The notes beneath the pieces are model-generated. The model was given only the letters and a program-made list of their open reading frames with translations. It made no database searches and had not been told where the DNA came from. Positions 1 to 10,079 of a DNA stretch of 64,000 nucleotides are shown one piece after another (the stretch's first letter is position 1; every line of letters starts with the position of its first letter). The DNA lies in the NCBI GenBank assembly GCA_039984955.1, contig JBDWTN010000007.1:1806501-1870500 (forward strand). Direction: 5' to 3'. The stretch is from Marinobacter alexandrii (GTDB lineage Bacteria; Bacteroidota; Bacteroidia; Cytophagales; Cyclobacteriaceae). Made by a program: the position numbers and the translations under genes.

Positions 1-2204
1 TCCATGAAACAGATTTACGTCTTTTTAGCGTGATGGGAAATTTCAAAAGCTCTGAAGGAATCAACACCTGGAATGGAATGCCTCCACCTCTGTCAAAGGC
101 TCTAAAAGAAGAATTCCCTGAAATCGATAAGGCAGTAAGTACCACTGATCCAAAGTGGCATATTGTTTTCAATCTTTCAACTGAAATTAAAAAATTGAAA
201 GCGGTAGGTAAATATGCATCAGAGGATTACTTCCATTTGTTTTCTTATGAGCTCCTCAAAGGAAATCAAAATCAAATCTTATCCGACCCAAATTCGATTA
301 CCATCTCAAGTCAATTAGCTAAGCGACTTTTTAAAACCGAGGATGATGCCATTGGAAAAACAATTGAATGGGCTACCCCTTCTCAGAACGGTGCTTCAAT
401 AATCACTGGTATTTTCAAAGCACCTCCTCGCAATTCTACAGATCAATTCGACTTCTTACTTCCTTTTGAGATTTATCAGAAAGAACAGCATGCTAATTGG
501 TACGCTCCAATCTCAGTCGCTTATGTCTTGCTAAAAAAAGAAGCAAACGTTCAGGCAGTGAATCAACGAATTTCCGATTTCATGCAATCTAAGGTAGCAG
601 ACTCCAAGATTAATTTGTTTTTAAAGCCTTATTCGGAAAGCTATCTCTATGGCAATTATGAAAATGGCGTCTTATCCGGTGGCAGAATACAGTATGTAAA
701 ACTCTTCTCAATCATTGCCTTATTCATTCTCATCATTGCCTGCATCAATTTTATGAACCTTTCTACGGCGAGAGCTTCAAGAAGAATAAAGGAGCTTGGA
801 GTAAAAAAAGCCTCTGGCGCCAGTCGTGGAAATCTAATTGTCCAGTACTTAAGTGAATCGATTTTAATGACTCTGGTTTCTTTGATTGTGGCAGGGCTTA
901 TTGTTTTCATTCTAATGCCTCAGTTCAATTCGATTACCGATAAGCAGCTTGTTGTTTCATTTGATTTTAATCTTATAATATCAGCGTTGATAGTCGCCTT
1001 AGCTGCCGGCTTAATTTCAGGAAGCTACCCTGCTTTCTATCTATCTGGATTCAATCCAATAATGGTTCTCAAGGGAAACTTCAAAAGCTCTGTTGGTGAG
1101 ACCTTGCTAAGGAAAGGGCTTGTGATTTTCCAGTTTTCTATTTCTATTATTTTAATAGTTTCCGTGATTGTGGTCTTAAAACAAATCGAGTTTGTTCAAA
1201 ATAAGAATCTCGGTTATAACAAAGAAAACGTACTGCTTTTTGAAAGTAATGGGAAGATTTCAGAAAGTTTTGACACGTTCATTAATGAAATGAAAAAAGT
1301 CCCGGGTGTAGAAAATGCTTCCGGAATGACCAACGGAATGTTTCTTGCTCCAGGTGGAGAACTTGAATGGAACGGTACAGAAACGAGTTCAAGTTTTAGT
1401 CGGTTCATCGTCCATTATGATTTTATAGAAACATTGGGGCTCACCGTAAAAGAAGGGCGCAGCTTTTCTAGAGAATACACGGGGGATGCTAATATCATGA
1501 TCAATGAATCAGCTGCAAGACTCATGAATCTGGAAGATCCAATCGGTGCAACTTTGAAATTTTGGGGAAATGACGTAAAGATCATTGGAATAGTAGAAGA
1601 TTTTCATTTTCAATCATTGCATGAAAATATAGGTCCGCTTTTCTTTCATCTGGCACCTACACAGTACCTATCGAGCATCGTGATACGACTTAAGCCAGGA
1701 GATCAACAATATGCCATCTCACAATTAGAGGATTTTTACAGTGAATTCAATCCCGGTTATGAACTAAACTATCGATTCCTGGAGAGTGAATATCAGTACC
1801 TCTATGAATCAGAAAACAAGGTAAGTGAACTTTCAAAATATTTTGCTGGCATAGCTATCCTGATCTCTTGTCTAGGTCTCTTTGGCCTAGCTTCCTTTAC
1901 TGCAGAAAAAAGGATAAAAGAAATTGGCATTCGGAAGATATTGGGATCAAGTGTCTTCCAAATTGTAAAAATGCTATCTGGGGATTTTACTCGAATGGTT
2001 CTAATCGCCATTATTATCGCCCTTCCAATCAGTTATTTTATCGCAAGGAACTGGCTTCAAGGTTTTGCATTCAGCATTGAGCTTGAATGGTGGTTTTTCA
2101 TAGGCGCTGGATCTGTGGCACTTCTAATTTCATGGATTACAGTTGGATATCAAACGCTTAAAGCTGCTAAGACCAACCCAGCTAATACATTGAAATATGA
2201 ATAA
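1..2204 (+). CDS. FtsX/MacB-type permease, 5' end outside window (block A, gene 1)
   Basis: The reading frame is open to the left edge (from base 3), and the first visible residues, HETDLRLFSVMGNF, align with the region about 55 residues after the prefix junction of the permease at 30018. Roughly 130 N-terminal residues, including any prefix and the first membrane helix, therefore lie upstream. A methionine at 33 is internal and is not the start. The visible part contains the end of the first periplasmic domain (YLYGNYENG), helices 2-4 with NFMNLSTARASRRIKELGVKK near base 745, helix 5 (VIFQFSISIILIVSV), the second periplasmic domain, and the terminal helices with CLGLFGLASF and KEIGIRKILG near 1870-1950. 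The GVKK signature and YLYGNYENG place it in body group I with 10072, 22215 and 30018. It overlaps the next gene by 8 bases. The family exports or senses substrates across the inner membrane; the substrate is unknown. Confidence 0.93.
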   Translation, partial: HETDLRLFSVMGNFKSSEGINTWNGMPPPLSKALKEEFPEIDKAVSTTDPKWHIVFNLSTEIKKLKAVGKYASEDYFHLFSYELLKGNQNQILSDPNSITISSQLAKRLFKTEDDAIGKTIEWATPSQNGASIITGIFKAPPRNSTDQFDFLLPFEIYQKEQHANWYAPISVAYVLLKKEANVQAVNQRISDFMQSKVADSKINLFLKPYSESYLYGNYENGVLSGGRIQYVKLFSIIALFILIIACINFMNLSTARASRRIKELGVKKASGASRGNLIVQYLSESILMTLVSLIVAGLIVFILMPQFNSITDKQLVVSFDFNLIISALIVALAAGLISGSYPAFYLSGFNPIMVLKGNFKSSVGETLLRKGLVIFQFSISIILIVSVIVVLKQIEFVQNKNLGYNKENVLLFESNGKISESFDTFINEMKKVPGVENASGMTNGMFLAPGGELEWNGTETSSSFSRFIVHYDFIETLGLTVKEGRSFSREYTGDANIMINESAARLMNLEDPIGATLKFWGNDVKIIGIVEDFHFQSLHENIGPLFFHLAPTQYLSSIVIRLKPGDQQYAISQLEDFYSEFNPGYELNYRFLESEYQYLYESENKVSELSKYFAGIAILISCLGLFGLASFTAEKRIKEIGIRKILGSSVFQIVKMLSGDFTRMVLIAIIIALPISYFIARNWLQGFAFSIELEWWFFIGAGSVALLISWITVGYQTLKAAKTNPANTLKYE

Positions 2205-4935
2205 GACACCTCCAAAATATCCCCTTCGCTTCTTTCGCTGGTTCTGTCATCCGGACTATGTGGAAGACATAGAAGGCGACCTATTAGAGCGATTTGAAAA
2301 AAGGACTAATGAAAAAAGGGCAGCCAAATGGCTGTTCACTATGGACGTGCTTAGGCTTTTCCGTCCAGGCATCATCCGAAATTTTGAAGGGGCTAAAAAA
2401 CTCAACTACTACGATATGTTTAAAAACAATTTAAAAATCGCTTGGAGAAATGCGATTCGCCAAAAACAATTTACTCTACTAAATGTACTTGGGCTCACCA
2501 TTGGTATAGCTACTAGTGTTGTGATAGGCCTCTATGTCTATGACGAAACCACGTATGATCAATTTCATGCAAATGGTGATCGCATCTACCGAGTCAATCA
2601 ACCAAATATCTGGTTAGATTGGACTGAGCAAATCTCCACCACCGGACCAAATGTAGCCACAGCATTGAGAGAGGAAGTCCCTGAGTTTGAACAAATAACA
2701 CGCGTGCTAAGTCTTGGCGCTCAAACGGTGAGCTCAGCCTCCAGAAACGTAAATGCAACCGTGTTTAAGGAATTGCAATTTTATGCCGCCGAGGAAAATT
2801 TCTTCGAAGTATTCTCATTTGAATTTCTTGAAGGAGATGCAAAAACTGCACTCAATGAGCCAATGAGCATGATCCTTACCTATGAAACTGCAAAAAAATA
2901 CTTCGGTGAAGATTACTCACCATCCGAAGCTATTGGCAAATCGATAGAAGTAAAAGACTGGGACAATTCCTGGGCAACTTATGTAGTCAGCGGAATTTTA
3001 GCGGACGTTCCAATCAAGTCACACCTACAATTTGATATGCTTGTCTCCCTCAGCAGCTTTCCTGAAATGATGCAGGCCCACGGTTGGAAATGGATTTGGA
3101 ATGCATTTGCTACCTATGGACTTGTCGTTGAGAACACTGACATTCCCTCACTCATTAGCAAACTTCAAGCAATCCCACCAAAATGGGCAGCACCTACCAC
3201 AGAGCGGATTTTCAATCAGACGGTCGAAGAATTTACCGGGGGTCTCCCATGGAGATTGGATCTTCAGCCCTTGAGCGAAATCTATGTATCTGGATCTCCT
3301 ACAAATTCCTTCGGCCCTACGGGCAATCCAGCATTCATTAAAATATTTGGTGCTATTGGATTACTTGTTCTCATCTTGTCTGTCATCAATTTCATGAACC
3401 TCTCAACTGCCAGATCTTCCAACCGTGCAAAAGAAGTTGGGGTAAGAAAAGTGCTGGGGTCGGAAAGAAAGGCCTTGTTGTATCAGTTCATTTTTGAATC
3501 TGTATTTTTTGCTTCAATAAGTACCTTATTGGCCATTTTAACCGTCTATTTTTCCCTTGATGCATTCAATGCACTGGCCGACAAAAACATTGAATTAACA
3601 GGGCATTTGAATAATCCATTTTTCTATGGGATTATTATTGGATTTGTGCTGATCATCGGAATTTTTGCAGGAAGTTATCCCGCCTTCTATCTCTCTTCAT
3701 TCAAACCTATAGAAACGTTAAAAGGAAAAATCAGTGCAGGATTCAAGGGTAAAGGAATTAGAAATGGACTGGTTATTTTCCAGTTTACCATTTCAATTGC
3801 ACTGATCGTATGTACATTTTTCGTGCAGAAACAATTGGCTTATGCTTCTTCCATGGATGTGGGATTTGCAAAAGATAACGTCCTACAAATACACAACATC
3901 GAACAAATGGGGTTTGATACAGAAAAGCTGAAAGCACGATTGGAAACAAATCCTGCTTTTACGAAAGTAGGAAAATCCTTTGGGCTTCCTCCTCGGGTAT
4001 CTTCAGGAGACAGGTACAAGACTCCAGGTGCTGAAAGTGAAGTGTTCCAATTGAGAAACCTCCGTACTGAAGAAGACTATCTTGATCTGCTCGGCTTGGA
4101 ATTTCTTGCAGGTAGAAATTTCGATCCATCCCGTCCAAATGACAAATACAAGGTGGTTCTCAATGCTGAAGCAATTCGCCTATTAGGTTGGGGATCGGTG
4201 GAATCTTTTGCCAGTGATTCCCTTGTCGGCAAAAAACTAGCTCTTGCATCAGGAGACGAAGATGAGTTTGAGGTCATCGGAGTAGTGAAAGACTTCAATT
4301 TTAACAGTGTGAAACAGGAAATTCTACCTCTGGTGATTATCCATCATTTGAATGATAAAGTATGGGATTATGGCAGAGGTCTATCTTATTATTCCATGAG
4401 GATGAATCCTGAAAAAATTAGAAATGGTGAGGATCTTGACCTGCTCATTGAAAATGTGCGAGATGAACTGACACAGGTGGATCCATCAGTCCCTTTTGAG
4501 TACAGTTTCATGGATCAGGATTTTGAAAATACATTCCGTTCTGAGCAACGTATGGGCCAGATATTAAACCTCTTCACCTTCATGGCTCTGGTTATTGCTT
4601 GCTTGGGCTTATTTGGACTTGCTGCTTTCTCAGCAGAACAGCGGACAAAAGAACTGGGAATAAGAAAAGTATTGGGTGCCAGAGTTTCTGAGCTTGTCAT
4701 TACATTTTCCACAGAATTTACCAAACTCATCCTGATTGCCATTCTTATTGCTTCACCTATTGCTTACTTTCTTGTAGATAGCTGGTTGGGAAATTTCGCT
4801 TATAGAACACCAATTGATCTTTGGGTTTTTGCGGTAGCGACAATGGCTGCATTAGTGATAGCGATAGTAACCATTAGCTTTCAATCGCTTAAGGTAGCAA
4901 ACAAAAATCCTGCAGAGACACTAACGAATGAATAG
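2197..4935 (+). CDS. Prefix-domain FtsX/MacB-type permease (block A, gene 2)
   Basis: At 912 residues this is the longest permease in the window. The cytoplasmic prefix (about residues 1-73) has FFRWFCHPDYVEDIEGDL and a short insert (RTNEKRAAK) that the other block A prefixes lack. Met74 begins the permease body proper, and the first membrane helix follows at about 95-115. The first periplasmic domain is followed by NFMNLSTARSSNRAKEVG (about residue 398), GSYPAFYLSSFKPIETLKG, helix 5, an enlarged second periplasmic domain, then CLGLFGLAAF and KELGIRKVLGA (about 802-828). Both KE(V/L)G(V/I)RKVLG segments correspond to the cytoplasmic coupling segment that touches the ATPase in MacB and LolCDE, so coupling to an ATPase is probably retained. 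Its body resembles those at 16189 and 59583 rather than its immediate neighbours. The start codon lies inside the preceding stop region. Confidence 0.95.
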   Translation: MNKTPPKYPLRFFRWFCHPDYVEDIEGDLLERFEKRTNEKRAAKWLFTMDVLRLFRPGIIRNFEGAKKLNYYDMFKNNLKIAWRNAIRQKQFTLLNVLGLTIGIATSVVIGLYVYDETTYDQFHANGDRIYRVNQPNIWLDWTEQISTTGPNVATALREEVPEFEQITRVLSLGAQTVSSASRNVNATVFKELQFYAAEENFFEVFSFEFLEGDAKTALNEPMSMILTYETAKKYFGEDYSPSEAIGKSIEVKDWDNSWATYVVSGILADVPIKSHLQFDMLVSLSSFPEMMQAHGWKWIWNAFATYGLVVENTDIPSLISKLQAIPPKWAAPTTERIFNQTVEEFTGGLPWRLDLQPLSEIYVSGSPTNSFGPTGNPAFIKIFGAIGLLVLILSVINFMNLSTARSSNRAKEVGVRKVLGSERKALLYQFIFESVFFASISTLLAILTVYFSLDAFNALADKNIELTGHLNNPFFYGIIIGFVLIIGIFAGSYPAFYLSSFKPIETLKGKISAGFKGKGIRNGLVIFQFTISIALIVCTFFVQKQLAYASSMDVGFAKDNVLQIHNIEQMGFDTEKLKARLETNPAFTKVGKSFGLPPRVSSGDRYKTPGAESEVFQLRNLRTEEDYLDLLGLEFLAGRNFDPSRPNDKYKVVLNAEAIRLLGWGSVESFASDSLVGKKLALASGDEDEFEVIGVVKDFNFNSVKQEILPLVIIHHLNDKVWDYGRGLSYYSMRMNPEKIRNGEDLDLLIENVRDELTQVDPSVPFEYSFMDQDFENTFRSEQRMGQILNLFTFMALVIACLGLFGLAAFSAEQRTKELGIRKVLGARVSELVITFSTEFTKLILIAILIASPIAYFLVDSWLGNFAYRTPIDLWVFAVATMAALVIAIVTISFQSLKVANKNPAETLTNE

Positions 4936-7504
4936 AACGCCTCCTAAATATCCCTTGCGATTCTTCCGCTGGTTCTGCGATCCAGACTATGTGGAAGATA
5001 TTGAAGGTGATCTTTTGGAACGTTTTGAAAAACGACCTTCTACACTTCGATTCGGAATTGAGGTGTTAAAACTCTTTCGGCCAGGCATCATTCGAAAATT
5101 AGAAGGAACTAGAAAACTCAATTACTACGATATGCTAAAACATGATTTAAAAATCGCCTTTAGAAATCTGAAAAGACAAAAAAGTATTTCATTTATCAAT
5201 ATTAGTGGCTTGGTTTTAGGCTTGCTAGTCACGCTCATGATTGGGCTGTGGGTGGAAGACGAATTGTCATGGGATAAAGACAATGAAAACTATGACCGAG
5301 TAGTTAGGGTCATGCAAAAAAGAGTCTTCAATGAAGATCTTGCAGTAACACGTGCAGTGCCTCATCCACTAGCAACAACGCTTAGCAAAACGTACGATGA
5401 TGTTTTTGATCATGTCGTGCTCTCTTCTTTTTATTATGATGTTCTCATAACCCAAGGAGAAGATGCAGTAAACATGACTGGAGTTCTTATGCAATCAGCA
5501 GCACCTCATGTAATGTCGCTCGAAATGATTAGCGGATCCAGAAATGGGCTCAAAGAAGAAGCGGCTATACTTCTTTCGAAAAGCTCCGCCCTTGCGCTTT
5601 TTGGGGATAGTGATCCGATGAATCAAATGGTAAATATGAATGATTTAGGCATGATTGTCCGTGGCGTATATGAAGATATACCACGTACTAGTCGTTTCAA
5701 CGGAATAGGTTTCATAGCATCTTTGGATTTTTATCTGACAAATAATGACTGGATGAGAGAAAAAGCAGAACAAGCTGATTGGGATTCCAACATATATCAA
5801 ATATTTGCTACGACCGCTGAGAATGTCGCAATTGAGACCACTAATGAAAAAATACAAACCCTGATTAATGATCATTTACCAGATGGCAAAAAAAATGAAA
5901 AAAATACGGTGTTTCTACATCCAATGAAAGACTGGCACCTAAAATCTTCATGGAATAATGGTGTTCAATCAGGGGGTGGTATCCAATATGTTCGCTGGTT
6001 CAGCTTGATAGGTTTGCTGGTATTGTTTCTAGCCTGTATCAATTTCATGAATTTAAGTACTGCACAATCTATCCGAAGAGCCAAAGAAGTGGGAATAAGA
6101 AAATCACTTGGATCTGTTCGCAATCAGCTGGTTGCTCAGTTTATGACTGAGTCTACGCTATTGGTATTCCTCTCATTCTTAGTCGTGACTGGAATCTCCT
6201 ATCTCATTACTCCTTATTTTAATCACCTAACTGATAAGCAAATAAGCGTTCCGTTAGACACCTGGCAATACTGGGGTTATGGATTAGGTACTGTATTAGT
6301 TGTGGGTATTTTATCAGGCAGCTATCCTGCCCTTTACCTTTCTTCGTTCAGGCCCATTCACGTATTAAAAGGAACTTATCAGAGTCATTTATCCGCTAGC
6401 ATTTTTAGAAAAGCCATGGTTGTTTTTCAGTTTACCATTTCCATCGCTCTGATCATTGGAACCATGGTCATTACACGGCAGATCGAACATGCAGTTAACA
6501 GACCGTTAGGATATGATGGTGAAGGCACTATTTCGATTGCGGGGAACTCTACTAAGCTTCTTGAAGATGAGCTCATGCGATCAGGAGCAATTGTTCACCT
6601 TGCAGAATCTTCTAACCCACTTACTGAGACCTGGATGATGAACAATGACTTTTCCTGGGTAGGCAAGGATCCTACCTATACACCTATGGTTAATACCATC
6701 TATGTTACTCATGATTTTGGGAAGACGATCAACTGGGAAACTGTAGAAGGAAGAGATTTTGATCAGGCTTTTTCTTCGGATTCAAGTGCGGTGATACTCA
6801 ATGAAACGGCCGCTCGAACCATGGGTATAGAAAACCCAGTTGGGATGGATATTAAGTGGCAAGGAAACACCTACAAAGTCATTGGTATGGTGAAAGATCT
6901 TCTCCTTGACTCTCCTTTTAAAAACAATAAACCTACCTTTTATTTTTTTATCCTAGAACATTTTAGAAGCTTTACTCTGATAAGACTAAATGATCAGCTT
7001 GCAAAAGTAGAAGCGATCAATAGGGTAGCTGAAGTCTATGAAAAAGTACATCCCAATGTTCCTTTTGAGTTTGAATTTATACGTGACGAACATGAACGTA
7101 AGTTTCGATCCATTAACAGAATAAGTTCACTCTCTGGTATTTTCTCCTCATTTGCTATCATTATCAGCTGCCTTGGGCTTTTTGGTTTGGCTTCTTTCCT
7201 GGTAGAACAGCGGACCAAGGAGATCGGTATACGGAAAGTACTGGGAGCATCCGTACTTACCCTATGGCGATTAGTGTCAAAAGAGTTTGTTTTGCTAGTT
7301 CTCCTATCTAGTCTTATTGCTATTCCAATTTCCATTATTGCTCTGGGCAACTGGCTGGAAAGCTACGAGTACCGAATTGGGTTGGAATGGTGGGTTTTTG
7401 TATTAGCAGCTATGGGTGCTTTGGTATTGACTATCACAACAGTAAGTCTTAAATCTGTTGGGGTTGCTAAACTCAATCCGGCAAAGACACTAAAGGATGA
7501 ATAA
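4928..7504 (+). CDS. Prefix-domain FtsX/MacB-type permease (block A, gene 3; body group II)
   Basis: 858 residues. The prefix (1-68) reads FFRWFCDPDYVEDIEGDLLE, and Met69 marks the junction to the body. Membrane helix 1 is about residues 87-107. The first periplasmic domain ends in HPMKDWHLKSSWNNG followed by a GG-IQYVRWFS segment, shared only with 7497 and 27413 (group II). NFMNLSTAQSIRRAKEVG lies near residue 370 and CLGLFGLASFLVEQRTKEIG near 748. The C-terminus NPAKTLKDE is coded so that its last codons and stop supply the next start (ATGAATAA). The first 110 nucleotides differ at about 11 positions from those of the next gene, far closer than the bodies. The start ATG sits in the previous stop overlap (ATGAATAG), which supports coupled translation. 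Confidence 0.95.
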   Translation: MNRTPPKYPLRFFRWFCDPDYVEDIEGDLLERFEKRPSTLRFGIEVLKLFRPGIIRKLEGTRKLNYYDMLKHDLKIAFRNLKRQKSISFINISGLVLGLLVTLMIGLWVEDELSWDKDNENYDRVVRVMQKRVFNEDLAVTRAVPHPLATTLSKTYDDVFDHVVLSSFYYDVLITQGEDAVNMTGVLMQSAAPHVMSLEMISGSRNGLKEEAAILLSKSSALALFGDSDPMNQMVNMNDLGMIVRGVYEDIPRTSRFNGIGFIASLDFYLTNNDWMREKAEQADWDSNIYQIFATTAENVAIETTNEKIQTLINDHLPDGKKNEKNTVFLHPMKDWHLKSSWNNGVQSGGGIQYVRWFSLIGLLVLFLACINFMNLSTAQSIRRAKEVGIRKSLGSVRNQLVAQFMTESTLLVFLSFLVVTGISYLITPYFNHLTDKQISVPLDTWQYWGYGLGTVLVVGILSGSYPALYLSSFRPIHVLKGTYQSHLSASIFRKAMVVFQFTISIALIIGTMVITRQIEHAVNRPLGYDGEGTISIAGNSTKLLEDELMRSGAIVHLAESSNPLTETWMMNNDFSWVGKDPTYTPMVNTIYVTHDFGKTINWETVEGRDFDQAFSSDSSAVILNETAARTMGIENPVGMDIKWQGNTYKVIGMVKDLLLDSPFKNNKPTFYFFILEHFRSFTLIRLNDQLAKVEAINRVAEVYEKVHPNVPFEFEFIRDEHERKFRSINRISSLSGIFSSFAIIISCLGLFGLASFLVEQRTKEIGIRKVLGASVLTLWRLVSKEFVLLVLLSSLIAIPISIIALGNWLESYEYRIGLEWWVFVLAAMGALVLTITTVSLKSVGVAKLNPAKTLKDE

Positions 7505-10079
7505 AACACCTCCTAAATATCCCTTACGATTCTTCCGCTGGTTCTGCCACCCAGACTATGTGGAAGATATTGAAGGTGATCTGCTGGAGCGATTCGAAAA
7601 AAGACCATCAAGATGGCTTTTTACGCTCGACGTATTAAGACTGTTTCGGCCCGAAATAATTAAACCTGTCAGTGGAATGCAAAAACTCAACAATTACGGT
7701 ATGCTAAAGCATCACCTTAAAATCAGTTATAGGAATCTACTCAGAAGAAAATCATTCACACTAATAAATATTGGTGGACTTGTAATGGGTTTGACTATTA
7801 CCATTCTCATTAGTCTTTGGATAAACTATGAGTTTTCGTTTGATCGACAAAACGATCATTATAATCGTATAGCTCGAGTCATGTTACATCAAAGCGTCAA
7901 TGAAGAAGTACAGACAAAAGGCACTATCCCTTTTCCGCTCTCCATTGAACTGGAAAAACAATATGCTGATGATTTTGAACATGTTGTACTATCAACTTGG
8001 TCAGGTGATTTTACCTTATCGAGCAATGAGGTAGAGGTCACTACTCGCGGTGCATTTATGGGTGAAAGTGCCCCGAATCTCATGTCTTTAAATATGTTAT
8101 ATGGAAATCGAAATAGCCTATCAGAAGCAAGTAGTGCATTGATCTCAGCGTCTACCGCTAAGTCCTTATTCGGTGGTGAAGATCCTATCGGAAAAACCAT
8201 CACTACTCATCAAAATTGGAGCATGACCGTAACAGGAATTTTTGAAGATATTCCTTCAAATAGTCGCTTTCATCGAATCAATTTTATTGGTAGTTGGAGT
8301 GTTTATGAAGCTTCGATTCAATGGATCAACAAAATGAGTTGGAATGGTGCTTCTTTTCACTTGTTTGTACAATTAAGAGAAGGAGTAAATATGGATGTCG
8401 TCAGTGAGAAAATATCTCCTATAGTTCAGGACCATTTAACTCCCGAAAGGAAGCAGTACAATACAAAAATATTTCTTCACCCTATGAAAGACTGGCATTT
8501 GAGATCAAATTGGAAAAATGGAATAAGGACAGGAGGTGAAATCCAGTATATCTGGTGGTTTGGGATCATTGGTGGTTTTGTACTGCTTTTGGCTTGTGTC
8601 AACTACATGAATCTAAGCACTGCTCAGTCCATCAAGAGAGCTAAAGAAGTAGGAATTCGAAAATCTATAGGAACTAATCGTGTACAACTAATTACCCAAT
8701 TTCTAACTGAATCCGTATTCATTGTATTTATTGCCTTCCTCATTGCTTCTCTAGCAACTTTTTTCGCATTGCCTTACTTCAATTTATTGACAAGTAAAGA
8801 TATTATCATGCCATTAAGCTCACCTTACTTTTGGGCGTTTGGGCTAGGATTCGCTGTACTTGTGGGCCTTCTATCCGGCAGTTATCCTGCACTTTACCTG
8901 TCATCTTTCAATGCTACTCAAGTATTAAAGGGAACTTACCAAAACACGCTTTCAGCTGTTTTATTTAGGAAATTTCTAGTGGTTTTTCAATTCACAATTG
9001 CGATGATTTTAATCATCGGAACGCTTATTATAGCCCAGCAAATCAATTATGCGGGTAAAAGACTACTTGGTTATAATCAAAGTGGCATCATCTCGATTCA
9101 AATGAAGACTGGAGATCACTGGAACAAGAATGAAGTAATTAAAAATGAGTTATTGTCTTCAGGGTTGATTTCCCACTTCACGCAAACATCAGCCTCGCTA
9201 ACTGAAGTGTGGACTGAATATGGTGATATTAGCTGGAAAGGCAAAGATCCCAATTTTCAATCTTGGTTTTGTGCATTCTTTGTCAATCATAATTATGGAG
9301 AAACAATTAGTTGGAAAATTATTGATGGTAGAGACTTTTCTACAGAAATGAGCAGCGATTCCTCAACCATAATCATTAATGAAGCTGCTGCTAACTATAT
9401 GCAATTAAATGACCCAGTAGGCAAAATCGTCAAATGGAATAAAAATTTCAAAATTATTGGTGTAGTTAAAAATCTATTAGTGGAGAGTCCATTTAGCGAA
9501 GTGAGGCCTACTGTGTACGTAGTTAATCGAGGCGACATGGCAAATCATCAATTATTAAAACTCAATCCTAAGGTTCCTACACTTAAAGCAATTGAGGGCA
9601 TTGAAGATATTTATAAGCAACATGTATCAAAAGTGCCTTTCACATTTGAGTTCGTAAGTGATGTTCATGAAGAAAAATTTAAATCAATCAATCGAATTGG
9701 GATGCTATCTACAGTTTTCGCTGTATTGGCCATATTTATAAGTGGCCTTGGCTTGTTTGGGCTGGCAGCTTATATAGTGGAACAACGAACAAAGGAAATA
9801 GGCATTAGAAAGGTATTAGGAGCATCAATTTTTAGTTTATGGAAGCTCCTGTCTAGCGAGTTTGTATTACTTGTGCTAATCGCCTGCTTTATTGCACTAC
9901 CATTCGCTTATTACTTTCTAAGTGACTGGCTTGAAGATTATGAGTATCGAATTCAAATTCAGGAATGGTTATTAGTAGCCTCTTGTTTAGGAGCACTTTT
10001 CATCACCTTACTCACCGTAAGTGCTAAATCAGTCAAAGCAGCATTTGCAAATCCGGTAGAGTCACTGAGAAATGAATAA
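7497..10079 (+). CDS. Prefix-domain FtsX/MacB-type permease (block A, gene 4; body group II)
   Basis: 860 residues, with prefix (1-68) FFRWFCHPDYVEDIEGDLLE and junction Met69. It is a close relative of the preceding gene in both prefix and body, including HPMKDWHLRSNWKNG and the STAQSIKRAKEVGIRKS segment at about 370, so a local duplication is likely. Final helices carry GLGLFGLAAYIVEQRTKEIG near residue 749; the Cys that most paralogues have before LGLFGL is replaced by Gly. The C-terminus is NPVESLRNE. Its stop overlaps the following start by 8 bases. Eight membrane helices (1+3+1+3) with two periplasmic domains are expected from the hydrophobic pattern. The substrate cannot be read from sequence. 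Confidence 0.95.
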   Translation: MNKTPPKYPLRFFRWFCHPDYVEDIEGDLLERFEKRPSRWLFTLDVLRLFRPEIIKPVSGMQKLNNYGMLKHHLKISYRNLLRRKSFTLINIGGLVMGLTITILISLWINYEFSFDRQNDHYNRIARVMLHQSVNEEVQTKGTIPFPLSIELEKQYADDFEHVVLSTWSGDFTLSSNEVEVTTRGAFMGESAPNLMSLNMLYGNRNSLSEASSALISASTAKSLFGGEDPIGKTITTHQNWSMTVTGIFEDIPSNSRFHRINFIGSWSVYEASIQWINKMSWNGASFHLFVQLREGVNMDVVSEKISPIVQDHLTPERKQYNTKIFLHPMKDWHLRSNWKNGIRTGGEIQYIWWFGIIGGFVLLLACVNYMNLSTAQSIKRAKEVGIRKSIGTNRVQLITQFLTESVFIVFIAFLIASLATFFALPYFNLLTSKDIIMPLSSPYFWAFGLGFAVLVGLLSGSYPALYLSSFNATQVLKGTYQNTLSAVLFRKFLVVFQFTIAMILIIGTLIIAQQINYAGKRLLGYNQSGIISIQMKTGDHWNKNEVIKNELLSSGLISHFTQTSASLTEVWTEYGDISWKGKDPNFQSWFCAFFVNHNYGETISWKIIDGRDFSTEMSSDSSTIIINEAAANYMQLNDPVGKIVKWNKNFKIIGVVKNLLVESPFSEVRPTVYVVNRGDMANHQLLKLNPKVPTLKAIEGIEDIYKQHVSKVPFTFEFVSDVHEEKFKSINRIGMLSTVFAVLAIFISGLGLFGLAAYIVEQRTKEIGIRKVLGASIFSLWKLLSSEFVLLVLIACFIALPFAYYFLSDWLEDYEYRIQIQEWLLVASCLGALFITLLTVSAKSVKAAFANPVESLRNE

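Noticed and set aside
656-910. Antisense open frame within the first permease, and many similar ones in other permeases
   Set aside because: They lie wholly opposite conserved permease segments, recur at homologous places, and show no start or coding features of their own.
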